From Woeseiaceae bacterium (GTDB lineage: Bacteria > Pseudomonadota > Gammaproteobacteria > Steroidobacterales > Woeseiaceae): DNA of 51,423 nt. Position 1 is the stretch's first letter. Each line of letters opens with the position of its first letter. Shown piece by piece: positions 46,649-51,423 of the stretch. The translations under genes were made by a program, and so were the position numbers. Location of the stretch: the NCBI GenBank assembly GCA_030065985.1, contig JASJCM010000007.1, positions 1 to 51,423 of the forward strand, read 5' to 3'. The notes beneath the pieces were generated by a model. That model was given only the letters and a program-made list of their open reading frames with translations. It was not told the origin of the DNA and did no database searches.

Positions 46649-47845
46649 TTACTGGCCCGCGCAGTACGACGCGGTATCTGCAAAGACCTGCTTCATCCTG
46701 TAGCCGGTCGCCTGGAAATCATCGGTAATAGCTTCGACCGTCGAGTGATCGACCGTCGTCTCGGGTTCACGCAGGCACACGGCCTTGAACACCTTCTTGA
46801 CCTGGCAGGACGCGAACTGGCGGCTGTTGCCGAGCTCTTCACCGAGCGATTTGGCGCCCTGGCCACTGCCCGGCAGCGCCTGGCTGAAACCGAGGTAACG
46901 GTTCTGGCCCGTGCGCCAGTAGTTCGTCCAGCTGTCATCCGGCGTGCGGAAGCCCTGCGGGAAATTGAGATCGTTGTTGAAGTACTTCGGCTGGATTGCG
47001 CCAGGCGTGTACTGCAGTGCCTCTGCGGTCTCGTCGTAGTTGTAGTACGCGAAAGCCTGTGCCATCGGGTCCATGCCCGTATGGCAACCGACACAGTTAT
47101 TAAGGAACAGGCGGCTGTCACCACCCGGGCTGCGGCTCACGTCCTGGCGGATGCGATCCGGCGACAGGCGTGGGTCGTGCAGCTGCTCCATATCACGGCA
47201 GAAGTGATTGACCATCGTGAAACGGAACATCGCGCGGTTGGTACCGGCGACAAAAAATGCCTGCGATGCAGCGCGCGACGTCATGACGCCGGCGGTCGCG
47301 TTCGACGGAATACCCTGTACCGTCGACTGGCTGGCACGTTCGAGTACGTCCTTGAGGTTGTGGTTACCCGCCTCGAGCTGCTCGTAGTGGTTGTTGTTGT
47401 TCGCTGCCGGAGCAGTACCTACCGTGCCCGCGCGCCCGACATAGGTAATGTCATCGGACAACAACGTGTTGAAACCAACGTCGTCGCGGATCATTCCGAT
47501 CACCGTAGCGACGTAGTCGTTGAGCGGTACGAAAACGCTGCGATCGCGGTTGGTCCAGGGAGCGGCGAAGTTCTTCAACGTAACATTGTAGAAGCTGTCG
47601 TTCTCCATGGCGATGTAAGCCGCGCAGTCCGTGCCGGTCACACCGAAACCCGAGCAGGCCGGGTTCGCGCCGTTGATCGCATCGATCATGTCGCTGAGTA
47701 CGGCCGAGGAAGGTGGCACACCTGCGATACGTTCGTGTATGCGTTTCGCCTGTTCCCTGGGTCCCGCACTGGCTGGCGCTGCGATCATTACTGCGAGTAA
47801 TGCTGCGAGCGCGATGCGTACGTGTCCTTTCCACATCTTGTTCAT
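46649..47845 (-). CDS. Secreted monohaem protein, first gene of the operon
   Basis: A 398-residue secreted protein with signal peptide ending PASAG and one haem c site CVGCH (C251, C254, H255) in FLNNCVGCHTGMDPMAQAF. The same segment is found in DUF1588/DUF1585-type cytochromes. Two Cys-rich stretches (NPACSGFGVTGTDC and CQVKKVFKAVC) may form disulfides. No clear ribosome-binding site precedes ATG 47845; ATG 47836 is an alternative. The long 5' UTR and a sigma-54 promoter lie upstream. It leads the leftward operon of three. Confidence 0.8.
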   Translation of the reverse strand: MNKMWKGHVRIALAALLAVMIAAPASAGPREQAKRIHERIAGVPPSSAVLSDMIDAINGANPACSGFGVTGTDCAAYIAMENDSFYNVTLKNFAAPWTNRDRSVFVPLNDYVATVIGMIRDDVGFNTLLSDDITYVGRAGTVGTAPAANNNNHYEQLEAGNHNLKDVLERASQSTVQGIPSNATAGVMTSRAASQAFFVAGTNRAMFRFTMVNHFCRDMEQLHDPRLSPDRIRQDVSRSPGGDSRLFLNNCVGCHTGMDPMAQAFAYYNYDETAEALQYTPGAIQPKYFNNDLNFPQGFRTPDDSWTNYWRTGQNRYLGFSQALPGSGQGAKSLGEELGNSRQFASCQVKKVFKAVCLREPETTVDHSTVEAITDDFQATGYRMKQVFADTASYCAGQ

Positions 47846-47993
47846 ATCGTTCTGCTCATCGTTGGTTATTAACGCAAAGCGTGGCCGGAAAATGTTGCCA
47901 AAGCCTTTCGCTCATTGCCGTGAATGTATTCACAGTCCTTGGGATCCGTTACGGGCTCCCTGCCCGCATTGCCCTGCGACCCACAAGGAATAA

Positions 47994-48009
47994 AGCAAGT
48001 GCTGTGCCA
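47994..48009 (-). promoter_or_regulatory. Sigma-54 promoter of the haem-protein operon
   Basis: Read leftward, TGGCAC-AGCAC-TTGCT has the GG and GC pairs separated by 10 nt, as in the sigma-54 consensus TGGCACG-N4-TTGCW; only the G after TGGCAC differs. Transcription would begin near 47983, leaving a 5' UTR of about 138 nt. Expression would need an enhancer-binding activator. Confidence 0.85.
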
Positions 48010-48177
48010 GTCTTGCTCCCGTGCAGGGTTTTCTTAAAAAAACTTATTAAAAACAGTGACCTGGCGGTGAGCTGTAGCGGCTTACCGAAATAAGGTTATG
48101 TCAGGTGCCTGTCGGCAGTTCCGCACAAGAATTATGACCGGGTCGCCTAAGCTACTGATTGTGAAGGGCCGCGCAAC

Positions 48178-48203
48178 TGTCGCTGAAGAGAGACATGGCG
48201 ACA
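48178..48203. promoter_or_regulatory. Dyad, candidate enhancer site for the sigma-54 promoter
   Basis: TGTCGC (48178-48183) and GCGACA (48198-48203) are perfect inverted arms separated by 14 nt, about 200 bp upstream of the expected start site, in the usual range for enhancer-binding activators. A second imperfect dyad, GTCAGG-TG-CCTGTC, lies at 48100-48113. Binding by an activator is inference. Confidence 0.45.
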
Positions 48204-48554
48204 CGCGGGTGACACAACGAAACAACAAAAAGAAATAAAAGAAACCTGAAGGAGTTTCTCGAAGCGACGCCGAAAACGGCATTTTTTTCGCGCAACAAAA
48301 AGGCGATGGAACCACCGGCCGTTTTCGTGCGTGTAGTAATAGAACAGCAGCGCGCGCAGCGAGAACGCCGGTTGGTGTCGTGCTTTTGAGACATTACATC
48401 GGTGCTTTGGGCTCTCTTATAATTCAGTGTCCGAGATACCGGCAGCCGCAGATCGGCTCGCGCTGCCTGAGAAAGTTAATCGTGGTTTGTGACTGCGTTA
48501 ACGGTTACTGGGCGCTTCGCGTCGTACCCTGCCAAGAGAACTGAGGTGAGAGCT

Positions 48555-51344
48555 ATGAACAGGCTATCGCGACAATTGAGAAAAGGAATCGCCGCCAAAG
48601 CGACCAGGACGGTTGCGTTGTCGATTGCGGCCATCGCTATTGCTGCGTGCAGCGAGGGCGAAGGTGTTCAGCTGGGCACCGGTCAGGATCCCGATCCCGT
48701 GGTGATCGATTTCCCGATTGCCTATATCAAAGCACCGATCCCGACAGATGATAACGGTGTCTTCGAACAGCAGGACCTGCGCACGCAGATCTCGTTCGAC
48801 TTTGGCGCCGATCTGTATTTCCGTGATCGTGCGGCCGTCGGCGCGGAAGGCGTCAACATCACCGGCGACATCACGCAGGGACTGGGCGCCATTCGCGATG
48901 TCGAGATCGACTACGATGGCAGCCGCCTGTTGTTCAGCATGCGTACCCCATTCGAGGAAGGTGTCGATGAAGAGGACCAGGTCGCGACCTGGAACATCTG
49001 GCAGTACACCTTCGAGACGGACACGCTGGTTCGCGTAATCCCGGATGACCTGACCGCCGAGATCGGTCACGACATCATGCCGAAGTACTTGCCGGATGGG
49101 CGCATCATCTTTGCGTCGACGCGCCAGACGCAGTCGCAGGCATTGCTGCTTGACGAAAACAAGGGCGCATTCCCGGCCATGGATGAGGATGAGGAAGAGT
49201 TCGCATTCAACATCCATGTCATGAACGATGACGGTTCGAGCCTGAAGCAGGTGACGTTTAACCAGAGTCACGACCTTGATCCATCGGTCATGGCGGACGG
49301 CAAGATCGTCTTCAGCCGCTGGGACCACAACATGTCGAACGATCAGGTGAACCTGTATCGGATGAACCCGGACGGTTCCGCGATCGAGTTGTTGTACGGC
49401 CAGTGGAGCCACGATACCGGATCCAATGGCGGGACCATTCAGTTCATGCAGCCTCGCGAGACTGAAGATGGCCGAGTCATGGTGCTCGCGCGGCCGTTTA
49501 CGAATACTGAAGGCGGCGGCGAGCTGATTGTCATCGATACGCCGCAGTACGTCGAAAATACGCAGCCGACCTCAGCGAATATCGGCGTATTGACCGGGCC
49601 GGCGCAGGAAGACGCGACGATCAACGAGGTCAATACCGAACCGGGCGAGCCTTCGCCGGGTGGACGTTACTACTCCGTGTACCCGATCCAGGATGGCACG
49701 GGACGATTGATGGTGAGCTGGAGTCAGTGTCGCCTTATCGAGTTCCTCGAAGACGACCTCGACCCCACGACCGACGATTTCCAGATCGTTGCGTGCACGG
49801 ACGACAACCTCCTCAACGTCGTGGTGATTGATCCCGACGATCCGGTAACCCCGGCGCCGGGCGAATTCACTGTCGCACCGCCGCTTTACGGCATCTGGAT
49901 CTACGATCCGCGCGACGAGACGCAGCTGCCGATCGTTCCGGGTGAGGAAGGCTTCATGTTCACCGAGGTTGTCTCGGCTGATCCGCGTTCGTTCCCGGCA
50001 GTGATTCCGGATGGCAGCGCGAACTACACGCAGGATCCGTCACTGCCGGATTCTGGCGAGGCGGTTCTGAACATCCGCAACGTTTACGACTTTAACGGCA
50101 CGATCCTGCCGGGCATCGACCCATACGTTCTTGCAGATCCCGTGCAGACGCCGGCTTCGGCACGACTCGCGCGTTTCGTTCGCATTGAGAAGGCTGTGTC
50201 GCTTCCTGAAGAGGACTTGCTGGACATCGATAACACGGCGTTCGGCGTCACGACATTCTTCGGTATGAAGGAAATTGTTGGCTATGCGCCCGTAGAGCCG
50301 GATGGCTCGGTCGTGGTCAAGGTACCTGCGAACGCTGCGCTGATGGTTAGCGTGCTCGATGAAAATGGCATGCGCATTACGCAGCGCCATATGAACTGGA
50401 TTGCGCTGCCGGAAGGCCAGGAACTCAAATGTATTGGATGCCATGACGCCAACAGCGGCGTCTCGCACGGTCGTGCCGATTCCTTCCAGAGCGGCTATGC
50501 TGGCGCACCGTCAGGCTTGACGGAGTTTCCAAACACGGATCCGCAGTGGTTCATCGGTGAGCCCGGTGAAACCATGGCCGAGATTCGTGCGCGTGTTACA
50601 TGCGCGAACGATGGTTGCTCGTCCATCGAGCCGTCGATGAACCTGGAGTACACGGACGTCTGGTCTGCGGACCCGACCATCGCGATGCTCAATGACGACG
50701 CGTTCGAGGATGCGCGCTACACAGACCTGACCACGCCGTCGCCGACGACGCTTGCCTGTCAGGCAGACTGGCAGTGGAACTGCCGCACAGTCATTAACTA
50801 CGAGACCATCATCCACCCGATGTGGAACGATCCGCGCATCGTCACGTTCGACGATGACAACGATCCAGCTACGCCCGAAGTCCCGATGGACGACGGCAAC
50901 GGTGGTTTCGTCAACAACAACTGCCTGAACTGCCACACGCCTGTTGATCCGGCCAATAACGCACCGCGCGTACCGGCTGGCCAGCTCGAGTTGCAGGATG
51001 GGTTGTCAATCGATGAGCCGGATCACTTCCACGCCTACCGTGAACTGTTAGTAACTGATAACCTTCAGGAATTGCAGGGCGGTATGCTGGTTGATGCGAC
51101 TCAGGTAGTCGGTCAGGATGCGGATGGAAACGATATCCTGGATTTCATTCCGGTCGCCCCCCCTGCGTCTGTAGTTGGAGCAAGGTTCTCGAGCGATTTC
51201 TTTGACCGTTTCTACGATCCTAATCACCCGAGCTACGCAATTCACGGCGGCACTATGTCGCGGGCGGAGCTACGCCTTATCGCGGAATGGTTGGATGTCG
51301 GAGCCCAGTATTACAACAACCCCTTCGACGCTCCAGCAAACTAA
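48555..51344 (+). CDS. HzsA-like dihaem lipoprotein
   Basis: A 929-residue predicted lipoprotein (basic N-terminus, hydrophobic stretch, lipobox IAAC, Cys32). Residues about 90-420 form a TolB/PD40-type propeller (repeats DGRIIFASTRQ, DGKIVFSRWDH). A middle domain resembles the hydrazine synthase alpha subunit (VEPDGSVVVKVPANAALMVS), leading to haem site CIGCH (C626, C629, H630). A second site CLNCH (C790, C793, H794) precedes a C-terminal segment with DHFHAYRELL, HGGTMSRAELRLIAEWLDVGAQ. HzsA homologues occur in many bacteria that do not do anammox, and hydrazine synthesis is not implied. ATG 48555 has GAGGTGAGAG upstream; the 22 residues before it are not used. Divergent from the sigma-54 operon. 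Confidence 0.85.
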   Translation: MNRLSRQLRKGIAAKATRTVALSIAAIAIAACSEGEGVQLGTGQDPDPVVIDFPIAYIKAPIPTDDNGVFEQQDLRTQISFDFGADLYFRDRAAVGAEGVNITGDITQGLGAIRDVEIDYDGSRLLFSMRTPFEEGVDEEDQVATWNIWQYTFETDTLVRVIPDDLTAEIGHDIMPKYLPDGRIIFASTRQTQSQALLLDENKGAFPAMDEDEEEFAFNIHVMNDDGSSLKQVTFNQSHDLDPSVMADGKIVFSRWDHNMSNDQVNLYRMNPDGSAIELLYGQWSHDTGSNGGTIQFMQPRETEDGRVMVLARPFTNTEGGGELIVIDTPQYVENTQPTSANIGVLTGPAQEDATINEVNTEPGEPSPGGRYYSVYPIQDGTGRLMVSWSQCRLIEFLEDDLDPTTDDFQIVACTDDNLLNVVVIDPDDPVTPAPGEFTVAPPLYGIWIYDPRDETQLPIVPGEEGFMFTEVVSADPRSFPAVIPDGSANYTQDPSLPDSGEAVLNIRNVYDFNGTILPGIDPYVLADPVQTPASARLARFVRIEKAVSLPEEDLLDIDNTAFGVTTFFGMKEIVGYAPVEPDGSVVVKVPANAALMVSVLDENGMRITQRHMNWIALPEGQELKCIGCHDANSGVSHGRADSFQSGYAGAPSGLTEFPNTDPQWFIGEPGETMAEIRARVTCANDGCSSIEPSMNLEYTDVWSADPTIAMLNDDAFEDARYTDLTTPSPTTLACQADWQWNCRTVINYETIIHPMWNDPRIVTFDDDNDPATPEVPMDDGNGGFVNNNCLNCHTPVDPANNAPRVPAGQLELQDGLSIDEPDHFHAYRELLVTDNLQELQGGMLVDATQVVGQDADGNDILDFIPVAPPASVVGARFSSDFFDRFYDPNHPSYAIHGGTMSRAELRLIAEWLDVGAQYYNNPFDAPAN

Positions 51345-51423
51345 GGCGTTCATCGCCGCTTGCCTGTGTGCCGTCGTACTGCAGAGTATTCTGACGGCAC
51401 CGGCGTTTGCGGCCGATGACGAA
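51295..51423 (+). CDS. Secreted protein, 3' end beyond the window
   Basis: An open frame starting at ATG 51295 within the end of the HzsA-like gene (50-nt overlap, +1 frame). The product begins with a polar region, then a hydrophobic core (AFIAACLCAVVLQSILTA) and PAFA-A, a good signal-peptidase site, followed by DDE before the window ends. GGAATGG lies 8 nt upstream. The overlap implies coupling to the HzsA-like gene and a shared pathway. Function cannot be judged from 43 residues. Confidence 0.7.
   Translation, partial: MSEPSITTTPSTLQQTKAFIAACLCAVVLQSILTAPAFAADDE

Larger units (their letters stand above)
47846..48554. other. Long divergent intergenic control region
   Basis: About 700 bp between the leftward operon and the rightward HzsA-like gene. 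It holds the sigma-54 promoter and dyads described separately, an A/T-rich stretch (48028-48055), a short stem GCCG-AAAA-CGGC followed by seven T (48280-48296) and a perfect -10 TATAAT (48418-48423) for the rightward gene, without a good -35. A 27-codon ORF at 48306-48389 has no adequate ribosome-binding site and is not called. No RNA gene is recognised. Confidence 0.55.

Noticed and set aside
46055-47800. A 581-codon open frame on the plus strand opposite the haem operon
   Set aside because: It is antisense to two genes with signal peptides and CxxCH haem sites; its product is Arg/Val-rich without domains, as expected for the shadow frame of GC-rich coding DNA.
48306-48389. A 27-codon ORF in the long divergent region
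   Set aside because: The A/G-rich stretch before its ATG is too close for a ribosome-binding site and there is no sign of conservation or a hydrophobic domain.
48555-51344. Evidence for anammox metabolism
   Set aside because: Only a distant HzsA-like protein is present, with no hzsB, hzsC or hydrazine dehydrogenase genes in the window, and HzsA-like proteins are widespread elsewhere.

Overview
This GC-rich window (about 60% GC by eye) comes from the chromosome of an aerobic gammaproteobacterium. The evidence is the mix of genes: groESL, htpX, msrPQ, MAPEG, a DksA/TraR-type protein, murI, folE, an SOS-regulated PA0069-type radical SAM gene, fdxA and fused KorAB. A marine lineage of the Woeseia/Steroidobacter type would fit, but nothing here fixes the genus. 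I saw no tRNA, rRNA, insertion sequence, prophage or CRISPR array.

Layout: (1) 0-6.3 kb is a proteostasis and stress block: groES (cut by the window edge), groEL, a MarC-type membrane protein, a CNNM/CorC-like CBS protein, htpX behind a sigma-32-like promoter, hsp20, and an operon of a small membrane protein plus XRE regulator with a dyad operator over its -35. (2) 6.2-13.7 kb holds periplasmic methionine-sulfoxide repair (msrPQ), a FrnE/DsbA-like protein, an epoxide-hydrolase-like protein, MAPEG, a DksA-like zinc protein, an SDR and an OPT transporter. (3) 13.7-17.2 kb holds a type-2 isoleucyl-tRNA synthetase gene. Its leader is a complete, canonical T-box riboswitch: stem I with AG bulge and distal loop, an AUC specifier, the T-box sequence, an antiterminator and an intrinsic terminator. 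This is highly unexpected in a gammaproteobacterium and is the most striking signal in the window. (4) 17.2-36.2 kb is mostly housekeeping and envelope genes: a D15/BamA-like protein, murI, an M49-like lipoprotein, folE, msrA, a TPR-TonB-like protein, the LexA-box radical SAM gene, an ECF-sigma operon, mscS, a rhomboid, a Nudix and an MBL protein. (5) 36.2-42.3 kb holds korAB divergent from fdxA, an HSL-type esterase and a fused zinc-ribbon methyltransferase.

(6) 42.4-51.4 kb is a periplasmic haem-protein locus. A leftward operon encodes a CxxCH protein, a dihaem LamG lipoprotein and a Tat-exported DUF1501-like protein. It ends at a strong terminator and starts behind a near-consensus sigma-54 promoter. 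Facing the other way is a large dihaem lipoprotein resembling the hydrazine-synthase alpha-subunit (HzsA) family, followed by an overlapping secreted-protein gene that leaves the window. The function of this locus is not known to me.

Functional links: groESL, HtpX and Hsp20 cover protein quality control. MsrPQ and MsrA repair oxidised methionine in periplasm and cytoplasm. KorAB and FdxA couple 2-oxoacid oxidation to ferredoxin. The T-box ties IleRS synthesis to uncharged tRNA-Ile. The haem locus looks like a regulated envelope redox or substrate-processing module.
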